Assembly: GCF_000002985.6 (NCBI RefSeq)
Contig: NC_003282.8
Span: 11,346,001 to 11,410,000 of the forward strand
Source of the DNA: Caenorhabditis elegans
Lineage: Eukaryota; Nematoda; Chromadorea; Rhabditida; Rhabditidae
Direction: 5' to 3'
DNA: 64,000 nucleotides
The notes under the pieces are model-generated. The model saw only the letters and a program-made list of their open reading frames with translations, had not been told where the DNA came from and made no database searches. The translations under genes were made by a program, and so were the position numbers. Numbering within the stretch: the first letter of the stretch is position 1; the number at the start of each line of letters is the position of its first letter. Positions 1 through 12,500 of this stretch are shown one piece after another.

Positions 1-324
1 AACTCTTCCTGAGTTGCAGTGTGTCGACGTACTTTATAGTTTTGAAGTGTATGTGCATCTTCTGAAATTTCAGAAAAAAAAATAGAAAAAAGTATAACTG
101 GAAAACTAACCAACGACTGATGGTGAACCACTTCGAAGCAAAGAACTCTGAGATGAAGTCCTACTTTTTCGTAGATCTGATGGTACGAAACCTTCGATTT
201 CATCCACTGAAAAATTATCAGATAAATGTATTTTTTAAAAATAATTATATATATAAAAATTTGTTTAGTAAAACAACTTTTTGTTATTACACAGCCATGA
301 AATGATGTGACTTTCACCGCAAAA

Positions 325-438
325 AAACGGTTTCGGGTCTTGAAACGAACGAAACCTTTCAGCTACCGTATCCCGCTAGTGTTAACAAATACGGTAGCTG
401 AAAAGTTTTGGTCGTTTCAAGACCGGCTACCGTTTATT
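325..438. repeat. Small palindromic repeat overlapping the klp-12 3' end
   Basis: Two arms (about 325-371 and 389-436) are inverted copies of each other with a few mismatches, separated by about 17 bp. The best-matched 36-bp cores are 336-371 and 389-424 and start with GGTCTTGAAACGA. It looks like one of the small palindromic repeats common in nematode genomes. No coding potential is visible. Confidence 0.7.
433..438 (-). terminator. Poly(A) signal for klp-12
   Basis: AATAAA on the minus strand lies 70 nt after the in-frame TGA of the last klp-12 exon, a normal distance for a short nematode 3' UTR. It sits at the outer edge of the palindromic repeat at 325-436. Confidence 0.55.
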
Positions 439-508
439 TTTTAATTTTTCAAATAATAAATAACATATTTTTCAATTTTCGGAGAAATGGAAAATTTTAA
501 ATTTTTTC

Positions 509-3500
509 TCAATGTTTTTGGTACGAACCCAAATTTTTATCTTCAATAATCGAAGTGAGAAGTTGTTCTTTTAGAGATGATTGTTGTTCCAATTGTTCAA
601 TTCTAGCAGCACATTCCTGAAATAATATTATGTATTATGTATATAATTATTCTGCATGTTTTTTTGTTGTAATTTCTGTAGGGGTGTTTGCAATTTGACC
701 CCTTGTTATTTCTTCCTTATTTGTGTCTGTGGTATTGAAGCCAAAAGCGTGGGAAGGAAGTCGTGAAGAATTTCCAATGAAAATCGAGCACAAATGAGGG
801 TAATCGGAGAGCATTTTAAAGAAGATGCGTGTATTTTATTTTGCAAAAAAACCGTTAATTTGTAGTAACTAAATTAATTTTGAAAATTGAACCCCGTAAA
901 TCGACACAATCGCTACAGTAGTCTTGTAAAGAATTACTGTAGTTTTCGCTACGAGATATTATGCAGTCAAATATGTTCTTCTCACAATTTTGTGTTCCCT
1001 TAATATATCTAGAAAATTAAAGTGTCGGCAGATAGTTCGAAAATTAGGTGGCGTACCAGTGAACTTCAAAATTCTAGATTCCCCGTTTTTGAATTTAAAT
1101 TCCTTCCTCCTCCAAAGGTGTCTTCATCATTGAAGTTTCGTCTTTCTTCTTACTTAGACGCCATCGCGGGAAATCTCTCATGGGAAAACGAGGTCAGCCG
1201 AAAACAAGAAAATGCTCCGTGGCTAGCAGGCGCCGTTCGTACATTTCGAAGGAAGAAAACAGAGCGATTTCGTTTCCGGACCGCAAAAAAAAGATTGCCA
1301 AAAGAAGATTGTGTGTAGAGCCAAACACAGACAGAGGCTCTTGAGACAAAATAGGAAACATTTCTCCCTTTATTTTCTTCATCACATTTGGTCACTTGAC
1401 TCTTTTATCCATGAAAGATAAGATTTCGAAAGATCCTATAGGATTTGGAGATTTAGAAAGAAGAGGGAATGTTCTGGTCAGTAGGATTAGTTAATCACGC
1501 AATCTTCATTTCTTATTCCGGAAAAGCAGAGCTGTAAATAAACTTCAAAATAATACGTGACTTTAAATAGTTTTTCTTTTTTTCTGTGCAGAACCAAGGA
1601 CTCTGAAGTCCTTTTCTGGATTCGCAGTGCTCCAGTACTTACAGTAATCCCTTTGAACTGGAGGAAACAACATAGAAAATGTATTTACTACTTTCAAGAA
1701 ACCTGTTAATCATTATTTGTATCCGCTTTTATTACTCTTCTCTCCAGAATATATTCATCGTAATCAAATTTGGACTCACAGCAGCAGTCTTCGTTCTAAA
1801 CGAGAAAAAATAAATAAATCAGAGGCCAAACACCTTGTTTTTTTCTCCGATTATTCTAACATCAAAAACTAGAAAATACTATGTTTTTTCCTTGGTTAAT
1901 ATTCGTTGAAGAACATTCAAAATAGAGACTATAGTTTTCAAATTTTGAATTTTTCGCTTCTTTTCCGTTTTATGCTTTTTGATGCTCTATTTTGAAAAAC
2001 GACCGTCTTCTTTCAAATATTCTAAGCTTCGGCCCATCAATTTTCCGCATTTCTAACTGCGCTCGCTGCTTTTTTGGTGACAAATTCCTCATTTTGCCTT
2101 CAACTCAAAAATTTCCAAAATATTTAAAAATTTGTACGACAAAGCTTGGCTCCATATTTAGAAATGGATAATGGTCTCGCGGCTCGTTGAACCCGCTGAG
2201 CCCACACATAGAATACTTTGAAGAACGCTTGAGTGGAGTCGTTCAAACTATTTTTTTCTCTCAACTTTAGCTCCAGGCATTTTAATATCTTGAATTCTAA
2301 GTATTCCAAGCCTTGTTTGTATGAACTTATTTTTAATAAATATCCTCATAAATCCAAAAATAACATGCTAAAGTTTTCGGTGAACCGCTATCATCACTTT
2401 CTAAACAACTTAGGTGGGCACAGACGCAGAATGAAAGAGTAGCTCATTCAATTTGAAAAGTGCTCATTGAGCCCTTCATTTTGCCTTTTCTCGAGAGAGA
2501 AAAAATTGTGTGAAGAGATACCTAACAAAGCGATTATTTTTTATTTTCTTCGTTTTTTGCCGCCAGTTTGTAACGGAAGCCAACCAACTGAAATGCGTAA
2601 ATAAATTTCAAATTCTGCACTGCAATCGGCTTAAAATACTATTTTTGTACACAATCAAGCTATAGGACTTATGACGATAAAAGCTTAAAGGTGCTGGAGT
2701 AGCTGAATGGGGATTTTGATTCAAAATATCCAAAATAGCATATATTATGCCTAGAAAACCGAAACTTTCTACGATCTTATAAGTTTTCCAAAATTTTCGT
2801 TCCGAATTCTTGTACCCATCGGTTCTTTATTCGATGGGACAGTGGCGGCTGTCCACAGAATGCCACCAACAACAACAACAACAATCTTTTTCAGAAGTAT
2901 AGAGAGAAGAAGAAGCTGTTTGCGCTCATCATCCATCTTCCCTCTCTCTCTCTCTTGTCTTCCGGACACAATCAGCTCAATTTGTCTCTCATGTCTAGTC
3001 TCTTTTTTTGAAAGCAAGAACATTGAGCATCGTTCTACTCTAGAAGAAAACACACTTGGAGCCCTGTCTCCAACGTTTTCAATCCGGCACGTATTATCTT
3101 TATGTCCACTTTTTCCCCTATTTTTGGAGATTTATTTATATATGTAGAAGGTAGAGGCACAGCATCCAATCCATTATGTTTGGAAGTTGGAAGTGTCTAG
3201 ACATTCTTTGTTGCTATTCGAGGAACTGCTCTCTATGTTTCAAGTCTATCAACTTTATTGAAATCCTAAGTAAATTCTCTTAATCGAGGTTTACATATAA
3301 TGACAATGACATTAAGAAATTGACATACGTACTCTTGACATTTGTCACTCACTTTCTCTGATGCATTCATCGCTTTTGTGTTTTGATTTCTAGATGTCAA
3401 TGAACTCAAGTACTTCTTGACTTCTCCATTTTTTCCGGAGAAGAAAATTTGCCATAACATTTTCTCAGCGTCATCGAAATCTTAGAATGCCCTAGGAGGA

Positions 3501-6500
3501 GGTCCTATGCAAAATGGGATAACAGCTACGTGATTTCTCAAAACGTTTCTTCGTAGAGTGACCGGCTTCGTTGATAATTTTGATGGAATTATTAACTACT
3601 CCAAAATTAAGGACAATATATTTTATAATAGAGTCCATACAATGAAAACTAGATTATTTGCTCCCCATTTCCAATTTCTCATTGAAAATTCTTCGAAACG
3701 TTTGGTGCAATTTCACAACCCATTCACTCTTCTTTTTGTTGCTTCCAGAAGAGTAATGCAATTTCAGCAGCAAAAATAAATAAATTATAAAATTTCCTTC
3801 CACTCTCTATATTTTCGCCTCCTTCATATTCGAAAGGACCAATTTCGTGTTGGCCCCAATTTTGACTAGAAGCTTCCAGGGGACAAGCAACGAGAAAATG
3901 GGCGGAGCTCTAGGAGCATAGACGAAAATGGATGAGTGAAGGAGAGAATAAGGGACGAGCAGCAATAAACACACGTGACTGAAATGTCTCGTAGGTCTTA
4001 AAGGGACTGCAAAAAGTTATAACCCTTTTTTTATTTATTATAGAAGTGGTTTGTATCTCGCGTGGTCACAAAATATTTCGTTTTGTTTCGTTTCTTTCTC
4101 TTATTTTTACTTCTAACATTCACTTTGTCTTTAATCAGTGATTGACGTCATAAATCTCATAAATATAATCACTCATGATTGCATTTCAAGAAAATTGAAT
4201 TGCAAGCCAAATTTAGATATTTTCGGATCAATTGTACTTATTGCTTTCCGCTTGTGGTTTGTTTTCAATTGGGAATAAAATCTATTTCAAAACGGAAATT
4301 CAGGACTCCGAAAGTGAGGAAACGGGATTTATTCCACCCGAAGCTTTATTTGAAAATAATAACAAAGAATTGGAATTCCGATATTGAAATTTTTGGTTTT
4401 TCAGTTAAGATTTTGATTTTAACGAAGTCTTTGAAAAAAACCAGTTCATATTTTATTCCTAATACTAGAAAATATTTTTCTTAAAATGTACCACTTTAGG
4501 GTCTCTTTCTCCATTTTCTCGATTCAGGAATTTATGAACTTTCATAATTAGGTAGATCATAAAGAGATCCGTAGTAGGCAGGAGGAATGTGTTTTGTAGC
4601 GACCGACATTTCCTGAGTTCCGTCACTCAGAACATGCGTTTATCTTATAGGTATAGCGTAGGCATAGGTTGCCTTCTAGGTAGGGATGTAGGTTTTTTAT
4701 TTCGTCTTTGTTGTTAAAAAAATGAATTTATAGTTAGGAAGATTTTGGATTTTTGGAAGTGAAATTATCATTCACGATACCTTTAAACAATCAACAAAAA
4801 TGTTTTTTTTTAAACTTAAATATCCCAATTTCCTGTCATATTAAATAAAACACACCTTAAACTCGGATTCCACTTTGGCCGCCAACGCTGCTTTATCAAT
4901 GCACAAATCGAACAGGTGTTGAAGAAGATATCTGCAATCAGATACGTGATTCAGAATAGATTTCAAAAAAAAAAGAAGTAGGTGGGGGTGGCACCCAATG
5001 GACAGATAGAAGAATGATAAATTTCTCTCTTTTTCTTTGTTAAGTCCAATAAGTGAGACAACTGTCTCTTTTTGTGCTTACCTTGCCTCACTCAGTGTGT
5101 CACATCCATCGAAAAGCTGCTTTATTGTCTGTTTTTTGAGCCCAACATCCAGAATCGGTTCATTTTCAGCATTGGAGGCGGTGATGTCCTGTAAAAAAGG
5201 AAAACTTAGCTTTTTTTGTGATAATAATGGAAAACTTTTTAAATGAACATATTTTTGAATATTCGTTTCAAAAGTGTCAAAAATTTTTTTTGAAATTTTA
5301 TATACTTTTGGAAATTAATTCAGATTAAATGGAAAGTCATTCGAAATCCGATTTCTGACCTTTCCGGTGCAATAATAATGATCAAATTATCATATTAATG
5401 TTAAGAATCACATACACTCCAACTTGTTTCTCTCGACCTTTGAATCATTTCATGCATTTCCCATACTTAATGGATCGGTCAAAAACCAGAGTCTTTGGAA
5501 CCTACTCTCAAATTCCACCCCATTTCATGTTGTTCCGTAGGAAAGAGCTCCTCCTTATTTTATCTCCCCCATTTCATTCTTGCTCCCAGATCTCTCATAA
5601 ATTCTCGATGAATCTTTTATACTTATTCTTCTCATTTTTGTGCTTCTGCTAGTGCTCATTTAAATGAATCCAAAAACCCTCCTCATGTTTTCGAGTAGAA
5701 GAAGAAGAAGAGAAGATTGAAGTCGTGTAGTAGTTAATGAGTGCTCCAATTTTTCAGAGGAGAGTAAACATGTGTATTCTTCCCCTTTTTTGGCTAATGA
5801 GACCCTATTCTGAGTATCCATCTAGGTGATCTAGAGCCACTAAGTACCCGTTTTTGTAGTCTTCTGTCAAGAAAACAGAGAAAAGTGTACAAAAAATAAT
5901 TATTATTTTAAAAAAATTTTAGTTTTCTGACTATAAAAAATATTATGGAGACGCAGAAAAATCTCTTTATGAAATCGACATGAAAACGCGCTCCACGGCC
6001 AAAAGGTATATAGTGGCAAAACCGTTAAATGTTTTCAAATAGTTATGCAGTTTCGATAATTTTCAGGTATTTTTCTCTTTTTAATTGTTAATTATGGTTT
6101 CCGTTATTTTTTATAATTTTTATGCCGAAATCATGATAAAAAATCATGAGAATTTTTTAAAAATCATTAAAAAAAAAACAGAAAACTCAATTTGAAAAAA
6201 AATTTTGAAAATTGGCCAAACTGATTGAAACGTTCGGATCTACGGTTTTGCCCGCTAAGTTCCTAACGAGACCCATGGTTCGGGGGCGGAGCGTTTTCCA
6301 TTTTCCGTGGAGCGCGTTTCCACGACTATTTCAATAAGCTAATTTTTCTGCGTCCTTTTTACATTCCACTGGACCTACAGTATAATTTTTCTTTGCAATA
6401 AAAAAAATTCACATGATTTCCAGCAATTCTTTTTTTTATTTTGTCTATAGAAAAGGAAAATAAGAGCCGTCACATAATCATCACCATTATTATTATTATT

Positions 6501-9500
6501 TTCTAAACAAACACGAAAAAAAGACAAAGAAATTGGAAGGAACCCCTGTCGTTCTCCATTTGGTACTCACCCTTCTAAAAATAAGAAAACGAAAGAAAAA
6601 AAAGCAATTTCTTTTTTTTTTTCGTTTTGTTTTGGTTTTGGTATGTGTGAGTGAATGGGTCCACCCACTTCTCGTTTTCTCAAATGAGTGACATTGAGCT
6701 GCTTCTTCTTTTCTTCCACTTCATCAGCTCATTTCTATTTTTTGCATCGTGCCTCTCTTTCTCTTTTTAACACCACATCTCACAGTGATATCACCTATCA
6801 ATTGTTCTAGTGAGAGAGGATGAGATAGCCAATGTGTTTTGAATCGGATAGGCTGAGAGCAGGAGAAACGATGGAAAAAAGTATCTATTCTGAGCTGTGT
6901 TAGGCTGACGAGTCGTCAGTAGAGCAAGCGGCAGATCAGGCAATCAGCAGAGCTCCTGGAGCCAAAGGTTGTTCTCAACAGAAGACTCTTTGTGTTCTAA
7001 GGTTACCGAAGCAGAACTTGACAACTTTTGATCTAGACATTCGAAATTGAACCAAGTACAGTAACCCGTACGGTGTTTTTCTTCGAAAAGTCCGGGTTCA
7101 GAAAAATGAGCCCATCCATCCCCAGTGTGCTCCTCAATTCTTTTTGCGTGCTCACTCAACCGATGCCTAATTTCAATTCGCAACTCATCCTTCTCCTTCT
7201 TTTTCTTCATCTTCTATTTCGACTGAGTGTTTGTATGTCCGAATTGATGAACCCCTCTAGCACTTCTTCTCCCTCCATTTCTTTACTCAGCTTTTTATTC
7301 TCAACTTCTTGAAATGGAAACTTCTTTTTTAAATGTCAATTCCACGAAGAACAATTTCTTTTCAAACTTCTGGTAGTGACACATCTACTGTAGTGTATCT
7401 ATATTATAATTTGCATATCCTAGTCTAGTTTCTCTGAGATGCATTTTTTTTGATTTTCAACAAAGAAAGATTGTTTTCAACGAAAGACCTTTCTGTTTAC
7501 CTCACATATCATTTGATTTCTAGGAACACAAGTTCATTTTCTTTATATAGCGTGTGGTTATAGTACGCATTTGAATATTTCATGAATTTTTTTTTCCGAA
7601 ATTCTGAAAAGATCAAGTCGTAAATATTGCATATTTCGCTTTTTCGATTCGGTCTCCTCTTCACATTTAGTGTGTTAATAGTCATAGGTTCTCATGAAAA
7701 CAACCGAGTCAAACCAAGACCCAGAATTGGAAAACAGCTGAAATTTTGATGAAGACAATGGCATCTAGAACGGGTAAACTCGGCCTAATCTAGTCTAGAC
7801 CATCTTACTTGAATCCGAAAATAGCCTATAGTTTTTGGATTACTGTAGATCTATGGATAATCACACAAAACTTTATCAAATTTCGATGCGAATCCAAAAT
7901 TGATAAAATGAAACTTTGGTGTAGGATATTAAACTAGAATATCATTATTTTTCCACTAATTTCCATCAAAAACAATCCAGAGACCCTCCAGAGTCGTTAT
8001 CTCTTTTCTTTCACTTCTCTGAACCTCAAATAAAGATAAAGAGCATACACGAGGAGTGAGCACACATCATCATGTCTTCTTTGAGATGTGCCTGAGACTG
8101 AAGAAAGATACTAAGAGTGATAGAGTGTGAAAAGAGGAAAAGAGCATCGTCTCGTGTGATGATGATGATGATGATGGCCACATTAGCTCCGCCTCCATCA
8201 CTCGTTTTTCCTCCGGTTTTCTTTTTGACTTTATACTGGTCTTTTTTTCTTTGAAATTTTTTGAAAGTTTAAACCTAGTGAACATCTAGAATCATATGAT
8301 CAATCCCATCAACAACGATCAACAATGTTTTACGAAGCACTTTAATGTTTCAATTGGCTTATTTTTATATCTCAGTCTACATCCAAAATTCATATCACTC
8401 GTTTTTTTTTCAGTTTCACTCAAGTGTTGCCCGAAATGACGTCGAACGATAGATCAAATAAGCTGAATGAGAAGCGTACCAGTGTTCAGATGAAGACAAG
8501 TTTCTCCCAAGAAGTATATAAAACTCCGATCAAGCAAATTCTTACTGCACCATCACAATCCCACTCACGAATCACACCAGGTGGACAGGTGAGTTGAAAA
8601 CTTTCAGAAAAGAACATTTTTGAACGTTTTTCAGCTCTTCTTATGTGTGATGGGACTATTGATAAGTGTTGCGATCAGCATCTGGTTAGCCGCATTTAGT
8701 CGTGAAAATGGATGGCGTCGAGCTGTCTTCGCATCGGCCGCTGGTATCTGTGCGATTCTCTTCATGCTTCTCACTATCATGACCTACAGAAGAGCGAAAA
8801 AGTAATATTCAGATAGATTTCTTATCCAATTTCCAATTACTAATACTTTCAGCCCACAAGAACCGGAGCCACTTCCAGATCTTTCACAACGTCGATCTAC
8901 AATCGGAGCACGAGTTAGTAAACGATCAATTGCGGCGGGAATGAGCGCAGACGACTGTCCAACGCAGGTTAGTATTTCTAGTAAATACAAAATAATTTTA
9001 TTTCAATAATTTATATATTCCAGGTCTTAGTCACTGGAACACGTGGTTCCATTCCATCCTAATCATCTCACGGATCACCTTTTTCAACTTCACTCTATTC
9101 TTTTTTGTCCATATCGGGTAGCGATCATCAAAACAACACTCTTAATTTCTTCCTTCCCCCCACTCAATCAAATTTAAAAAGATAAACTCAAAAATCTAAT
9201 TTTTCTGTTTTTTTTTGCGAAAAAAACATTCACTTCATTCCCTTTTCCCTCCTTTTCTGAAAATTTTCCATTTTTCATTTGTTTGTATCATTTGTTCCCC
9301 CTTCTTCGGTTCATATCCGAATTCTTCCGAAATTTCCATTTTTAACCCGTTTTGTGCACGATTTTTAAATATTTTATTTTTTGCAAATAAATAAGCTTTT
9401 GAATATACTCTTACCTCATCAACATCGCAAATTAGTTTTTGTTGATATGTGATTTGATCTTGAACATATTGAAGCTTCTGTTTTGCACTGTCAATTGCTT

Positions 9501-12500
9501 CTAAAAGTCCATCACGATAAATTACATCTTGTGATTGAGTGAATTGCTTTTCCTGAAAAATATTTAAATTTTAAACAATGTCAGTTTTTCAATCTTTTGA
9601 AAAAATACCGACATTTCAATAATTTTCAAAGTAATCCAGATTTTTTTTCCGATAAAACCGATAAACAATCATTTTAAATTTTTTCAGATTTTTAAAATAA
9701 AAATTTTTTGAAATTCGTTTTTTCGCTTATACGATACTTTCGAAAAAAAGTAAAATATTGGTCATTTTTCTTTTTTTCAGAAGTAAATTATGTTTTTTCA
9801 CCAACTAAAACAAAATTTGATGAAACATTTGTTTTTCAAAAATCGAAAATTTTCTTTCTCCAATTTGCAATTTTTCGATGATTTTTTTTTGTGAAATCTG
9901 TTTTTTTTTCAGATTTTTAAATTTTAAATTTCTTGATTTTCAAAAAAAATTCGATTTTTCTAAAAAGCGAAACCATTGATTTTTAAAAAATCTCACATTT
10001 TCTACAATTTCCACCATTACAGCATGCCGTTCATTCAAATATCTTTCCAATTCGGCCTCCATTTTTTGAACAATCTGCCTTCTCCGAGCACTTTCCTCGA
10101 TTTTCCGAACAATAACATCCCATTTGACTTTGCTAGCTTTTGCTGAAAAGGCGAGCTCTTTGATCGCCTGAACTCCACCAACAACTCCTCGAACTCGGCG
10201 AGCTGGTGAGTTCGTAACGGCGGCTCCACCACGTGGAGTACCACGATTCGCTTGACGAGCTGTGGCTGCTGCAACTGCTTTCTCTTTCCGAAGTGCATTC
10301 ACTTCTTGAGTTGTCTTTTTAAGGAATTGTTCTCTTTGCTTATCCTTCATCTCCAAAGTTCTGATTTTATTTGCTTGAAGACGAGTTTGTTTCTCTTTTG
10401 TAGCAAATGCACGAGCATTTGCAAGTTGTTGTGTTTTTTGTTTTTTCTTATCTTCGTTCATTTTCTTGATCAACTCAACTTTTGCCTTTTTCAAGTCTAC
10501 AACTTCACTTTTCAGCCGTGTTTTTTCTTGAAGTTCTCTCTGTGATTTTGCAATCACTTTCAGATGTTCTTTATCGAGAGCTTCAATCTTTTTCAATTCC
10601 TTTCGTAGATCAGTAATTTTCAGTTCATATTCTTGCTTGATGGCTTTCATCTGTTCATTATTACCTCCTCGTTTGCCACCTTCATTCAAGACTCGATCTC
10701 GTTCAGTTTCAGTGTCTAAAATTCTTTTTAAAAATATTATTTATCACGTATAAATTGTAATTACCTTTAATTCGTTCCATTAATTCTCTCAATTTTTTTT
10801 CATAAGTCTCTCTAATTTGCTGATTCTGACGTTCAGCTCTTTCCAATTGATCAATAAGTTTTTCCTTAATATCGAGCTCAATCATAACTTCACTCAAATC
10901 AATTTGAAGGGCTTCAGATTCTTCTTGTTCTTGTTTCTCTTCTGCAGTCTCGTCTTCATCTTCATCCAAATCTTCTTCATCCAGAAGTTCTTCAGCTTCA
11001 TTACTCGTTCCATCCTCATCTTGAGCCATTGATGAATATTCTGATGACACTGAAAATATATAATTTTATGAATTTCAAGAAATAAAAATATTTGAAAATA
11101 TGTATTGAAATGGTCTGAAGACGTAAAAGAGAGGAATTGTTTTAGACAAACTGCAGTGAAAGTATGGAATATCTTTAAAATGTATGAAGAATGATGAATT
11201 CTTTATAAACAGAAATGGGTCTCACAGACTTAGCTAGCAAGAATTTTCAGAAATAAATACAAAAGATCAACTAACCATTTTCACCTCCAATATTAACTGA
11301 TTCCATCAATTTCCTCTGTTTCTCAACTTCCTGCTTTGCCATTTCTATCAATTTTTGACTATTGAACTCGGCATTTCCACCACCGGATCCACGAGATGCA
11401 CCCAACGCCTTCCATCTCGCATTATCTTTTCGAAGTTGATCACAAGTAGATTGAGACTCATAAAGCAGTGATTTCGTTCTTTCCAATTCTTCCAAATACT
11501 TTCGGAAAGTTGATTGAATTGCATCGACCTCGCCTTCTGCTCCACCTGATCCGGCCGTTGGGAGAGATGCGATCGAATTGAACTCTTGTTTTGCTTTCAA
11601 ATCAATATTTTCCGTTCGAAGGATGTCAAGTGTCTCATTGAGAGCTTTCACTCGGAATCGTAAATGATTCACCTCACTCTGAAATGAAAGTATTTGTTTT
11701 TTTTTAATTTGTGAATTTATCATAAACTTTTGAAAAATTAATACTTACAGTCAAGTATACATTTTCATGATACTGATCATTCACAACTTCATGTCCATCA
11801 ACATCAACAGTTCGTCTTCCTTGTTTGAATTCCAAAAGTTCGGCTTCCAATGCAGCAATCCTACTCCGAAGTTCACCTATCATCTTTGATGATTTATCTT
11901 GATTAGCAACCACTTTGTTCTTAATTTCTTTCGCACGATTTGCATATTTCATCGTGTTCAGTGTTTCAACAAAGTCACTGTCTGACGGTGAGCAACACGC
12001 AATCATCAGTGTTCGGCTGAAATGTGATAGTTAAATAATGAAAAAAATCAATATTTCTACAATTACCTGTTACCACCTAAAGAATCTTGCAGAAGACGTG
12101 TCAATTTCGAATCACGATACGGAACATGACTGACTTTTCCATTGGCACCACCGAGAGCCGCGATGACGTTTCCGAGGGCAAGCTAAATTTTTAAATGTGA
12201 AAAATTCAATTTTTATACTAAATTCTTACCAATCCAACGTTGATACTAATTCCTTCTTTAGCACGATCACCAGTTGCTCCAGTTCTCTTCATTCGTTCTG
12301 AACCAGCCAAATCAACAAAATGAAACTTTGCACAAAGCATTTCCATTTCCAATTCTCCAGTTTTTTGTTCTCCAGATTCATCGAGAGGATTTGCAGCGAC
12401 ACGTTGTTGTTTCAAGTGAAGAGTGAAGATAGCATGAGATCGAGATGATTGTTCATTCATATTTGTTGCTGCAACTGTTCGATTGAGAGCTCCATTTTTG

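Noticed and set aside
6944-7210. 88-codon minus-strand frame in a klp-12 intron
   Set aside because: The klp-12 exons on both sides join in phase without it, and it resembles no kinesin or other protein.
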